From assembly GCA_020746105.1 (NCBI GenBank), contig CM036619.1, forward strand, positions 72,157,635 through 72,221,634: DNA of 64,000 nt. The letters are read 5' to 3'. This document shows, in pieces, positions 48,001 through 60,122 of this stretch (within the stretch, counting starts at the first letter, position 1; every line of letters starts with the position of its first letter). The notes under the pieces were generated by a model. The model had not been told where the DNA came from. It did not search any database and saw nothing but the letters and a program-made list of their open reading frames with translations. Made by a program: the position numbers and the translations under genes. This DNA is from Trogon surrucura. Lineage: Eukaryota > Chordata > Aves > Trogoniformes > Trogonidae.

Positions 48001-51000
48001 TCTATTTTTGTCCAGAGCCTTTTTTTTTTTTATTTCTTTTTTTTCTAATCATGAGTGAGGAGTGTTTCTTTAGTAACCTTTGATACGGACCATTGCATTG
48101 GAAACCTACGCTGCTGATGTTCCCCGGATCCTCCCTGCTGAGGGAGTGATGGAGGGATGCGCCGCTTCCCATGGGGTGCCTGGCTGTAGCGGCCAGTGCT
48201 GCTGTCTGCAAGGAGCCCAGAGGCTCCCTCCTGGAAAAGGTCTGTAGAGCCTCTGAGCACCAGAATAGCAGTGCTGTGTTTTTGTTCTGCTGAGCTGAAA
48301 TGCTGTTAAGGTAGCTAGCTGGCATTCAAAGCGGCACCAGCAGAACAACCCACTGTGAGAAATTGCGCGGCAGCAACTGGCTTGACTTGATTGATCAGAG
48401 TTTGTAATCAGGAGGAACTCTGCCGATGAAGTGTGTGGATAAAGGAATTGCAAAATGGTAGTACTGGATGTTGAGAAACGTGCCACGTGTGTGTGTGCCT
48501 CAGCTGCACTTGAGAAATGAATGGTCTGCAAAGAACCCCAGCCCTAATGGCTGGGTACTGCACCTGGGTTTGTCACAGAGGTCAAGCATAAATAACCCTG
48601 GCCAGGAGACAGGAGAGCTGGGATCCAAAGCCAAGATGTACAAGAGGTCCTAGGCCACATCTAGCCTGCCAGATGTAAGATTAACTGGTTTCTTAATGTA
48701 TCTTTAGGAAATGAAAATGATTTTTTTTAAAAATAATTGACCTAAATGCACTTGCAATAAATCTGCAAATCTACCTGCTTCTTAAGTTTGGCCTGTTAGG
48801 GCTGCACCATTAATTTCAGAGCTAGCTGTAAACTAATGAGGTAGATTATCCAGTTGGTCTCATGTGACTGCAGGGACCACCCTGACACAGTAGCTGGCTT
48901 TCTTGCTTTCCCTAGTACTTACACAGTAGCAGAGCTGGAAAGTTGGACTCGGGTGTGTTTATATTGCACAGTCTGCAGTATGATGCTGTCTATTTTGATG
49001 TGTATTTGGAAAGCAGATTGTGCGTGTGGTTTATGTGATAAATCATACAAAATCTAATTAGGCAAATAGGTTAGAAAATGTACACTGTTTAAAGAAAAAT
49101 GTTTGGTTCATATTGTGATTTGGGAGACATACGTGTTGTATGCATTTATGCATCCTAATGCCTATAGTGCGCTAGGGTATGAGATTCCCTTTAAACTGTG
49201 TGTCACTCAACAAACAGTAGGTGACTACACAAGGTATGTGATGTGTAAAGAATTAAGATTTTACTTGCAGTTGCTATAATGCTGAGAATTTTAGGCTTGT
49301 CTGTGACTAGAACTAGATACCAGACTGAGATTTTCATTGCTAAAACTTGAAATCAATATCATTGCACATAAAGAGCTTGTTTCTTTAAAGGAGAGTTGTA
49401 ATATCTAATTGTGAACTCCCTTTATAAAAGAAGTTTTAGAGGGCATTCTGAGCAGTGAGTCGGACTCCCTATCTGACTCCTGATAGTAAGGAATAAGAGC
49501 ATTGGGCAGGCAGATATAAACACAGCCTGTGGGAAGCAGTCACCAGAGCATTTTTAAAGTTAAGCCCTACCAGTCTAACCTGCTGGTCCCATTGGGGTGT
49601 CACTAAATATGTGGATAAGGAAGGCTCGGGAGAGAGGGTGTATGTGGATTTGCAAACAGCAATAAGTAAGGGTCCACACCAGAAGTTAGTAAAGAAATTA
49701 AGTTGCTGTAGGACTGGAGGAAAGACTTGCTTAATTTTAATATTTTTTTTAGTGGACAGAAAGCTGGCCATAGGATGAGATGGCTGGATATGTACTCCGT
49801 TCAGATTTCAGTTGCTTTGAAAATGGAATCATCTGATCTAAATCAACAATGAAAATTCACGTTTTAGCTTCCCTGTGAGAGGAAATAATATTAATGGGCT
49901 TCTGGGTGAGGAACTACTGTGTTCAATGTCATCAGTAAAGAGTCTCTGGCCTGTTCCTTCCAGGGCCATAAAAGGGCACATATAGTCAGAAGGAAGTTGA
50001 TGGTCCGTGGACGTTACAAAGTCAAGTGCATAAAATAGGTTTCGGGGGTTGGTCCCTCAAAACTGATGCTGATCAGGCCACCCAGCTCTGCCCTTCTGTG
50101 AAACAGAGGGGCAAGACACTTGCAACTGAGCTACCAGTTAAAAAGAAGATACTAGTAGAATCCCACAATTTCTTTTCTCTTACTCTTCTATATCTGCAAA
50201 AAACCTACTTGACCACGTTTCAGACCCTCATTCCTGCAAATGCCATTAACAAAAATATTTGAGGTAGGAAAAGGTGTGTGAAACTTCATCCCTGAGGAAA
50301 GACATTATGTGCAAGTGGAAATTACTTTTTGCATTAGAAATGTTTGTTTAGCCTTAATGGTATTCACTGTTCCCTTGAAAGAAAGCAGGGAGAAAGAGCA
50401 AAGCTGAGTGAATCCAAAACAAGGTTTGTCTATAGGTTGTTTTTTTTTTTTCCTTTACTCAGAGTTAAATTTGATCCGTTTTCTTTTATTTGCTCTAGAA
50501 TAACAGTGATCGTCCACTCCCCCAGCAGTAAACATTGCAGCCTGTGAACATCAGGCTTCAGCAAGCAAACTTTCAGAATTCCCTTTGCAGGGTAAATGTC
50601 AGGCTGTTGTTCAATTAATTATTTTTAAAAGTGAATTCACATGCAGCAGTGACCTTTAGCTGTGCTGCTCACACACTGCTGCTTTTCATGATCTCATTTA
50701 GTTTTCCATGTCGTGGCCTAATACTGGGGACTGGTGGTGTGAACAGCAGCAGAAGAGATGCCTGAGGTGCTGTGGGGAGACAAGGGTGCTCTGCTCACCC
50801 CGTCGGTTTGGGAGGAAGGGAATCGATGCCATTGGGAGGCCCAGACTTTCTGCTCTCCCTCACCACCTGAGACCTGCTTGAGGCCACCTTGGCCTTGGTG
50901 AGAGTCACCTGAGCTTGGGGAAGGAGGTGTGTGAAATGACTGATCCCACCTGGCATCTTGCCCCCCTTCTCGATGCTGGCATCCTCTGTCACCAGCAAAT

Positions 51001-53540
51001 GAGACACAGCTGGGACTCGGATGCAGAAAGGAAACAAAAACCTGATGTGGTTTAGAGTCCTGTAAATGAGACTGGGCTGTCTTGACCTCCCCATCTGGCA
51101 TATTTTGTTGTCTCACCTGGTGTCGCTTCAATATTCAAATGAGAAAATATCAATTCCTCTGCACAGGTGGATGGAGAACAGCTTTGCTGGCACGAGGCAT
51201 ACATGTGCATCCCAAGGGAGCAAGCAGCCAACTGAGGAGGGCTCCATTTCTGTGAGGCTTCTCACAAAGATGCGAGTTTGTGGGCCTTGAGAAAATGCAC
51301 CCAGCAGCAGCAAAAACATTCATGTGAAAATAATCTGATAAACTGAAATTAATTTAAAACAGCAGTGATGGAGTCTGAAGTAATTCCAGAGATCTGTAAG
51401 GCTACAGAAGAAGAGAAATACTAATCCTGACTGTGCACCACAGCTGCTCTCCTGAACTCAAACCTAAATAAAACTGTACCTCACTGGAAGGAGCAAAATT
51501 ATTTATTCATTTTTTTTAATCTCCTGAAGCTACCTGTGGCATGTGTATTATGATATTGCATAATCCACTTAAAAAAACCCCAACAACATAGTGTAAGTAT
51601 TCAAAACTTTAATTACCCTATTTTTGTCACTGAAGAGAAAAAGAAAAGCCAAATGCACAACTTTAACTGAAAAAGAACAGATTCTTTCCTCCTTCTCTTC
51701 CCATGCTAGTGGAAAAAACCCAAAACTCACAGCGGTAGAGCAGCTGGAAAAAAAACATTCCAGTTGTTGATCAGCTACACATTCTATGTATGTCCCAGAT
51801 ACAGTAATTCTGTGAATTTGAAAGATCCTTAGTATAGTATCCTTCACTTGTAACAGATTCCCTTTTAAGACTGAGGCAACTTGATTTAGGCTTGTTATTA
51901 CACTTAACAATATGCTAAAAAGGCAAAGTTTTAATTTATATTAGACTTGGTCCTGAATTTTTGTGTGATGGCTCAGGACATGAGTTTGCCTTTCTCCAGA
52001 GTAAGAGGAGATCTGTATATATTAGCAACCATAATTTTGGCTCCTCCGATTCTTTTCAGTATAATAACCACTTTTTCTTGCAGATGACCACGACGGAGGG
52101 CAGCTGAGCTGTGCATAGGAGCTGAGGACCTCAAAGCATGTGTCCATGAGGAAACTTTAAGCTCGTGTGCACAGTCATTTCTGACTCACTGAGCCCGATG
52201 ACAGCATCCACTCTTCCACTGCTTTTGTGGTCATGCAACATCATCAAGGGGTCAAAGTAACTGTTTTAACAGCTATTAAGGATGACGGTGGAGCAGGTTT
52301 GTGACCAGTACTTCCTCTTGAATATTATTTAATTGAAGAGCTGGGAAGATCCTTGCAGTAAGGGTTACTTAATATGCAAAGCATCAGTGCTCAGGTCCAT
52401 TTCCTGTCATTAGCCTTCCTGGAAGCACTTTCCATGACTAATGTGGCCCTTTTATACAGAGAGGGTCATACAGTTTGTACCCCCGGGGTAGAAGCACCTG
52501 GTTTCTGAAGCAATCCTGAAGCAGCTGCTGCCAACATGATGAAGTGGGGTTGAGGTGGAGAGGCTGAAGGGATGTGGAGCTCGTTGCTCCAGTAGTCTGG
52601 CAGGAAGGGGGAAAAAAAACCTCATAAGTAGTGATAACATGCCAGCTGGTTTATGGAAAACACCCAGTTTAAATCCATTTTTGTGGAAAAAGGGTCTATT
52701 TTACAGAGGCTGATACCAAGCAGAAGCCAAAATGTATCTCAGCCTCAAAGAGATCATCTAGGTCCCCCCTCACCCCTGTGCTCCTCTGAGTATTTGGCTG
52801 CTGAAACATGCTAGCAAGAAGAAAAAAAGCTTCTGTTGTCTGCCACATGTTTAAGAGATGAGTACAATATTTTGGTTTTCTGTGGTCTTGATGTGGCATT
52901 CAAAGCCTACATTTCCCTCAGAAAAGTATGACGATGCTGATTTAGCACCCCAATGCAGTTTTTCCTGGTGTTTTTGTACTGCGGAACCTCAAACTCGGGT
53001 TATGGTGTAATCCTTAGCCTGTTTTCTCCTCAGTGTCCCTCCAGAATCATTGTTCAGGTCATTCATTTAAATGCAGAGGCAAGTCTCCCTTTTTTGCTTC
53101 TGGAAGTTAACAGAGGAGCATGGTTCTGCCCATTAATACATAGGCTTCAAAGACAAAGGTCCTGTGTCTGGGTTACTCCTCGTGGGTGCTACAGGTGCCG
53201 TGCTGCAGTGCCGCTGGTTGTTCAACAAAGTGTTTCAGTCAGTGCCTATAAAAGCACTTTTCTTCAGGTCAAAACACATTAAAATTAAAATTCAGCTTCA
53301 TTATCTGGTTGCTGGGGCTATGCTTATGCATAAAGATTAAATACCGATGTGGATAAAGAAAAAAAGACTCTGAACAGAATAAAGATAATCATAGAGCAAA
53401 GACTGAATGTCTACAGTGCCTTGCTTGCCCTGTGATATTTTTCTTTAAAGCATTCTCAGCAAAGAGACTATGAAAATCCCAACTCAGTCTGGAAGCAGGG
53501 AGTGATCCTTGTCTAGTTTAACCATACAGGCTTGGAGAAA
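48001..53540. other. Intergenic, no gene seen
   Basis: About 5.5 kb of unique DNA with GC-richer parts at about 48106-48280 and 50700-51250. The longest ORFs (48106-48531 minus, 141 codons; 50718-51131 minus, 137 codons) are proline/serine-rich and lack any known domain, so I do not call them genes. A T-rich run lies at about 48019-48045. Confidence 0.6.
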
Positions 53541-53555
53541 AAAGACAAGCAGCCA

Positions 53556-53690
53556 GACGTGACATCATGATAAACTGAATATAAAAAGGGTTTCCAGTGA
53601 TATTAATACTAGATTATAATATCTGAGCACAGCTGGTAATTAGACAGGACAGCTGCTGAGGTCAGTCATTAGTAATGTTGATCTATTCAC
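53556..53690. promoter_or_regulatory. Candidate enhancer-like motif cluster
   Basis: Within about 130 bp: a CRE/AP-1-like TGACATCA at 53560-53567, a GATAA-type site next to it, E-box CAGCTG at 53630-53635, homeodomain-type TAATTAG at 53637-53643, and a second CAGCTG at 53650-53655. The two E-boxes are 20 bp apart and flank the homeodomain site. Motif content only; no activity is shown. Confidence 0.3.
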
Positions 53691-53699
53691 TCAAAACCC

Positions 53700-56600
53700 A
53701 GAAAAAAAATATTGCAGATGTTTCTCTGTCACTTCTGTTTTGGCTATAATGGACACAGTAGCTCTTCTCCATTGCTGGTAAAAAGTTCACCTCCCTGCAT
53801 AATAAACTTGGATAGTTTGAGTTGCCACAGGATGTTCTTATTTCTTACTTGTTGTGTTTGGCCTAGGGCTGTAAATCACAAATACCAGGCTCTGTAATTC
53901 TGACTTTTATTACGTTAATGTATTTTAAGAGCAGGAAATCTATAGATTCTTGGCTCAGTGCAGTAGAAGCAAAGCATGGTGGGGACTCTGTGGTCAGGAA
54001 TGTTCTCAGAAATACGCCTTTTGATGTAAAGGTGACCTCAGGATAATCTTTGCTCAGCTTGTGGGCTAGGGAGGGAAGGGCATCTCAACCTCTCAGCTCA
54101 GGTATGAGCTGGGACACTGGTTTTAGGTGGAGGAATTAATTCCCTGAGTGTAGTGAGAGGGGGAAGGGTGAAAAAAATGATGTTAACCTCAGTGCTGAGA
54201 CCATCTTGCAGATACAGGATCCTGTTTGTGCAGGATCATTGCAACACTCATCATTGTACAGCATCAGAAATGTAGCCAAGATAACAGTTGAAGGCTCCTG
54301 ACCCCTCAGCCTGGTGCCTTTTCTACTGAGCCTGGCTGGCAGCATAATCTCTACTTGCAATCTCTTTGGAGAAAAAGATAAATCACTCAGGTGTAGGCAT
54401 TGGTAGCCCGGCTTCGTGAAGCAGGCCCAGGGAGTTCCTGACCCATGCTCTGCTTCTCGGAAAACATCTTTATCCACAAGCAGTTCATACAGCTGCACAA
54501 AGTGGGACAAAGCATGAGGTGCACAGGTGGACTGGGGAACAGACTTGAATCTGGGGGTACACAATAGTGACCAAGTAGCTGAAAATTGACTCTGCCCTTC
54601 ATTCTCTGCACCAGGACTCTAGTTTCTGTTCTTCTTGGTGTGTGTGCTACTGCTTCTTGGATATCAGCAGGGATTGGGGGGAATAGACTGCAGCAGGTCT
54701 TCAAAAGGTCTGCAGTGGTGAGGCTACGAGGGACAATACCTTAGGAGGCTCTTTGCCAGTGATATAAGGTGGAGGGACTAAATATAGAGGTAATACCCAT
54801 CTCTCTTTCCTCCATCTCATTCTGGGTGTTAAGGTATCTTAAATAAGCCCCAGGTGTTTCAGGAAACCCTCCTGCAGCCCCACTGAGGCTCAATGGTGTC
54901 ATAGCATGCAAAATTGCTCTTCATGTGCAGTGGAAAAATCCTTCAGACTTGTGGCTGGCTACCACCAAAGTCTGTGGTCAGTGGGTGTAACCGTTGGTGA
55001 GCTCACTAATGGTCCAGTGAGCTTGTAATTTTCCACTCTGCTTTTGCACAGCTATTTTAATTTGCGAGGAGGGAGAGGAGAGAAACCAGACTGATTTTGC
55101 ACTTAGTCTGCAGGACAGTACTACATCATCCATTTAGGATAGCCTCTGGGCTAGCAAACTCTATATTGCTCTACCTGGGGTCAAAAATAAAACTTCCTTA
55201 TGTACATAGTCAAACCTGAGAGGGCTGTCAGTGGCATTCAGTGGGCTGAGTTGTTTCTATGAAGTTGCCAGTGGAATACAAATACTGGCAGGAGGGATGT
55301 TCAACGGGCATTCATCTTTTTGAAGGTATAAAAGATGGATTGCTCTTTTTTTACTTTTTTTTTTTCTTATTGCTTCTGAATAGCCTACCCTGAATATACT
55401 GCTCTCCTTCAGCTATGAGAGTGTGCTGGAGAGTCTTGAATGTAATAGAGTCATGTTATGACTCTTGATCTTTGTAGTTTATAAGTGCCCTGCCTGCTCA
55501 GGAGCAGCTCAGGTAAGTAGCGTTGAACTGCTGGGGCAGTTATATTCATAGGATGTGTTTTAGCCTTTCGTTTAGCTGTCATATCCTGGGAGAACTACAC
55601 TAAACCAGGCCATAATAGAAATGTTGTGAAAGATGGAAGTTGAGATAAGATAGACCTGCTTTGTTAAAAGCGAAAGTGAAGGAGGGCTGCTCGAGAGAGG
55701 GAGATTTGAACTACATGTCAGCCTCTAAAGAGGAAAAGTAGTGGAAGCTAATGCTGTGAAATGAGCTGTAACAAAGCCATGGCTGGAATTATTCAGCTGT
55801 TCACAAGAATTCTAGAAGAACTGTAATTGGGAAATTATGTGAATATCAAGCAAAATGTCACTTGACTGGATGCTTTGCAAAGAGGGAGAAATAAAAGAAA
55901 ACAGTGAAAAAAAATGCATTACATGTCACCCTCTTAGGCACAGTCTGAAAGAGTCCCCTGCTCCCCGCTTAGACCCTTTGGCATGCTATTGTGCAGTATT
56001 GTGTATTTCTGTGTGGGGTGCTTCTCCTTGAAAGAAGTAAAAATGATGGGAAAGCTGGCTTGTCACATTTAATAACATCACATGCTTTTCTGCCAGGGAG
56101 TACAAAAAAAAAAAAATTAAAAGGAAGAAATACTCTGCTGAGTTCCAAGAAAACAACTGCTGAGGAAATTAGTGCAGTGGCTTGAGTCCTGTCCCTGGAA
56201 AGTAACAGCAGCCATACCAGCATGGGGAAACACGCTCCGTGTCCTGGCAGAGCTCACAGGCAGGCTTGACTTTCTTCTGTTTGCTGCTGACCTGTGAACT
56301 TGATTGTCCACATCAGTGATATATCCATCTGTACATAGTGATTTTCCTATTCAAGCGTTCTTATTTTTCTAAAATTTTAAATGTATTTGCAAATACCAGG
56401 ACTGTTGACCGCCATTTTTGTTCTTGTTTTCTAGTATATGCTTTTTTTTTTCCCCTTCAAAACCCCTGTCTGCCATTCTTTTCTGGAAAGAAATCATCCT
56501 GAAGGTAAATTGTCATTTTCTTTGTCTCCCTCAGTTACCCTTCACAACCAGAGACCCCCACCAGGTTGGGTCCCCTGGATCACTTGACATTCTCCTCAGC

Positions 56601-59600
56601 GCTCACGGGAGTATTGCCCTTCAAATGACCTGCAGATTCCCCGTCTCTTTAATTTAGTGTAAGCTATTGTCCAAAAACACCAAGAAACCACCCGCTGCAT
56701 GTGGGAATATAAGGACCACAGGGACCGTTGAGCTCACTGTGTGTTTGGGGAGGGGAGAAGGACAGGGACCAGATTAGCTTTGAGGTTTACCCGAGTGAAA
56801 AAATTCTCCTTTCTCATGAAAGGAGAAGATGACAGCTCTGTGGAGGAATCACCCATCAAGAACACAAGAAAAGGGCTCTTATTTCAATTAGACAGAAATT
56901 CTCAGTGGCCTCACTGTGCTCCTTCTCACCTCAGATCATTGCAACCAGAAACTTGAGTGAAAAAAAGGGTAATGTGGGTTTTGCTCAGTTTAGCTGCTGG
57001 GGCTATATGGACGAAAAGGTGTCTCAAGACACTGCAGTAAGACAATGAGTTGTCAGAACTATGTATAGATATATAAAATGTGTGTATAGTAAAATATCAT
57101 ACATATCATATGCATTAGATATTATTAATAGGCATTGTTATGCACCTGTCATGAAGTTCAGGTGACTTTATATGGAAAACATTTTAAAAGGCCTGATGAA
57201 ACAAATATGCCAATTTCTATCCATAAATTGCAGTGATTTTGATGGAAATTTCTCAGCTTGTTTCTTAAAATAACACTTTGTATACAGTAAGCATAAGAAA
57301 AATCTTACCCTAGAGCACCACAGCTGAACAACAAACTGCTTTACACTCTTGCCTTTTTCCCCTCCATGTCTTCGCTACAAAGCTGGGAGACACTTTAAAA
57401 GAAGAAAAAAAAGGTAAATCCACTCTCTTGCTCTAATTCTAGAGAATGAGGTTCTATAGTAAGATTTTAAGATCTCTGGCTTATCTCCTAATTCTATCTT
57501 TGAATGTGTATTTGCTTTTTTTTAAAAAAAAATGGGTTTTTAAATTATTTTTTTGTAGTTTGGTGCTGTTTCTAGTCTGTGAACCACCATTTCTACAAGC
57601 AGCCCCCACATCAGGCTGTGTTGGGGCACGGTTACCATAAAATGTGCATGTAAGCATAGGACCGCAGACAGGTGAGGCTCTCTTCTCAGGGGCTGGTGTT
57701 GGTTTACACAGGAGCCAGTGTATCTCTTTAGCAAGGCTGGTAGAGTACTTCATCTGGCTGAGCCCAGGCAGTAATTCCCAGCTGTCAGAGGGGGACAGGC
57801 AGGGGTCTCTGCACCCCACCATGTGCACCTTGAGCATGGAGATGTTTTGGGGTGTGATTTGGGCTGTCATTGCTGTGGGCGCTTTGCTCCCGAAGACAGA
57901 AGCCCAGTCAAAGGGTGCCGAAGAATAAATTCAGGTGTGAAAAGACTTAGTGACATAATTTATTCAGGGAAGCTGGTACTGCAGAAAAGAAAGCAATAGG
58001 GCAGGTCACCATTAGCAGACAGCTTCATGTATCTTCTTAGCAGGTAGTTTTGGCATCTGTGTGTTTCTCCCAGCCCTCTCTCAAATTTGGAAGGAGACAT
58101 GAAGCAATGCAGATGGTTTGTGGCCTATTCTTATTGCTGCTACAGAGAATGAGAGTTGCTTTTGAGTTTGAGAGTAGGTCTTATATCTCCTCCGTATCTG
58201 AGCAGGTCTTCTATCTCCTTCAGCCGCAAAACTCCCTGTTGTTTTTCCTCCCCCACTTAAGAAGCTCACAGAGGCAGACCCCATGTGCATTTGTGCTTTT
58301 ATCTTAGGTCTCAATTATTAATGGGTCTAATAGTTAACATTAGTTTGGATGAGACCTTATTAATCAAAGTCTGCCTATTCTGGTAAAGGTCTAATGGTAT
58401 TTTAAAACTCCTTTTCCTAGAGCTGAGAGTTGCCTGTGAGCAGGTAACCAAAATTTTCCCTGGGCTCTCTAGAGTGTCACTAAGCAGTACCACTTTCCCT
58501 TGCAGGGATGGCTGATTTTTGGCTGATCTGACATGCAAATTAAAATATTTGTTCTGTGTTTAAGTTAAATAATGGTGCTACTGCTACTCTGAACTTGGTA
58601 TCGTTCTCTGAAAAAATTTCCAGGAAAAAAGGCTTGGTGGGCTTTGCTTTCTGGCTCGTACAAACATGAGCTGTTCTTACTGCTTTGGAGTGACTGAATG
58701 GAGGAGTTTGCAAGCTGTGGTGTGCTTTTGATATCCTTTTTACTTTATCCTTGCATTTTTTTTCCCCCTCAGCACATTATAGAACATTATGAAAGCACTG
58801 TGGTTTGGGTTTTTATTCGTCCCTATATACAAAGTTATACCATCAAATATTATCCTTCAGTGGGACTCTTTCTTAGCGGGCTGCATGGCAATACAGTTGA
58901 GAGCTTGGCAAACAATAGCAAGTAACCCTTGATGTAGGTGAAATGTTTGTAAAAACTTGTTTTGAGATAAGGTAGTTTTCAGTAGGTTTAACTATAGTGC
59001 AAAGTGGGAAAAAAAGTTGGTTCATTACACTGTTCCTGATGGCTTTGTTCTTGTAGCATCGTTTCTGCTGGGAGCAGAAAGCGGTCAGTTTTAAGCTTTG
59101 CTATAATGGCTCCCTCTAGCAATACATTGTATGTTATTGCAAACCAAGGAGCAGAGCTCATACTTGTGCATTGATGCTTTTGCTCATCCCCGATAATTAC
59201 TTCAGCTACTTCATATTCTTGTTGAAATACCTGGTGTGGTGGCATGGAGGAGCCTGGGGGAGCAGGTTTTGCCTGCAGAGGGTGTGTGTGGGGAAAACCT
59301 GTTTTGGGGAGAACAGAGGTGGTGATCTGGGCTTTGAGGGGTGATGGGGAGCAGCAAGGGGCCAATGGTGGATGCGGCAGGGTGTTGTTTGACATCTGGG
59401 TGACTTCACTCACCTGGCATCTCGGAAACCTCCCCACCACTTACTGCTTGCAGGTCTTTTTGCTGTTCACACCCCACCTTCTGCAGTGGGGCTCTGGGAA
59501 GAGAAGAAGCAGGCTTGTGGTTGTGTTATGGTGTCTCCTCCTGCCTTGTGCTCTTTCTGGTAATCTGAAAACCTGTCTCATTTCCAGCAGTGGCTCAGTC

Positions 59601-59680
59601 AGACTCTGCTCTGCCTTACATGGGGCATCTTGCTGTAGGAGACAAAGACGTGCCTGTGAGCACCCATAGAAAGACACTGG
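53700..59680. other. Intergenic, no gene seen
   Basis: About 6 kb of unique DNA. ORFs up to 150 codons (for example 54136-54564 minus, 57481-57870 minus, 58988-59440 minus) have low-complexity or unrecognised translations and no supporting splice or promoter signals. T- and A-runs occur at about 55345-55368 and 56104-56120. Confidence 0.6.
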
Positions 59681-59689
59681 AAATAGCTG

Positions 59690-60122
59690 GAAGTGTCCCA
59701 GGACAAACAAATGCAGTGTATGTGCAGACACGGAAGAAATATTAAAAGAGGATTGACTGTGTTTGTCCAAGGTATAAAGAGAGCCATTATTCCCAAACAA
59801 AGAGGTAACCTGAGGAAGCTGAGGCTGACAAGGGGGAGCAAATCGAATGGACTGTACCTTCATTCATGTCATGGCAAAATGTGCCAGGGGCTTTGCAAGC
59901 AAATAAAAGGTAAGGCCCTGATACGAAGAGCTAACAGTTTTAAGGCTAGACCAAACAGTGTGTGTTTGCAGGGAGCAGCCTGCAGGTTAGAGAAAGGGGA
60001 GAGGAGATTAGAGAGGAGATAATCTGTTCTCCCCAGGGGGGTTAGGCGCACAGACCAGCCAGACGAGATAGTTCATATACGTCAGTAAACCTGTTCACTG
60101 GCTACCTGCGTTGATGTGTGCA
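59690..60122 (+). repeat. Possible LTR-like or unknown interspersed repeat
   Basis: Starts near TGTCCCAGGACAAACAAATG. A TATA-like TATAAAGAG lies at about 59775, a purine-rich block (GGCTGACAAGGGGGAGCAAA) near 59823, AATAAA near 59900-59905 and an AGTAAA at about 60085, and it ends near a TGTGTGCA at about 60115. This order resembles an avian retroviral LTR, but I cannot match it to a family and see no target-site duplication or flanking retroviral genes. It could also be unique DNA. Confidence 0.25.

Noticed and set aside
48106-48531. 141-codon minus-strand ORF
   Set aside because: Ser/Thr/His-rich translation with no known domain and no promoter or splice signals. Length is within chance for a GC-richer patch.
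50718-51131. 137-codon minus-strand ORF overlapping a 99-codon one
   Set aside because: Two overlapping frames are open, as expected of GC-richer non-coding DNA. The translation is Gln/Ser/Pro-rich without a domain.
58988-59440. 150-codon minus-strand ORF
   Set aside because: Pro-rich first half and no recognisable motif. The opposite strand is also open over part of it.
59441-59863. 140-codon minus-strand ORF
   Set aside because: No domain and overlapped by other open frames. It may instead border a repeat.
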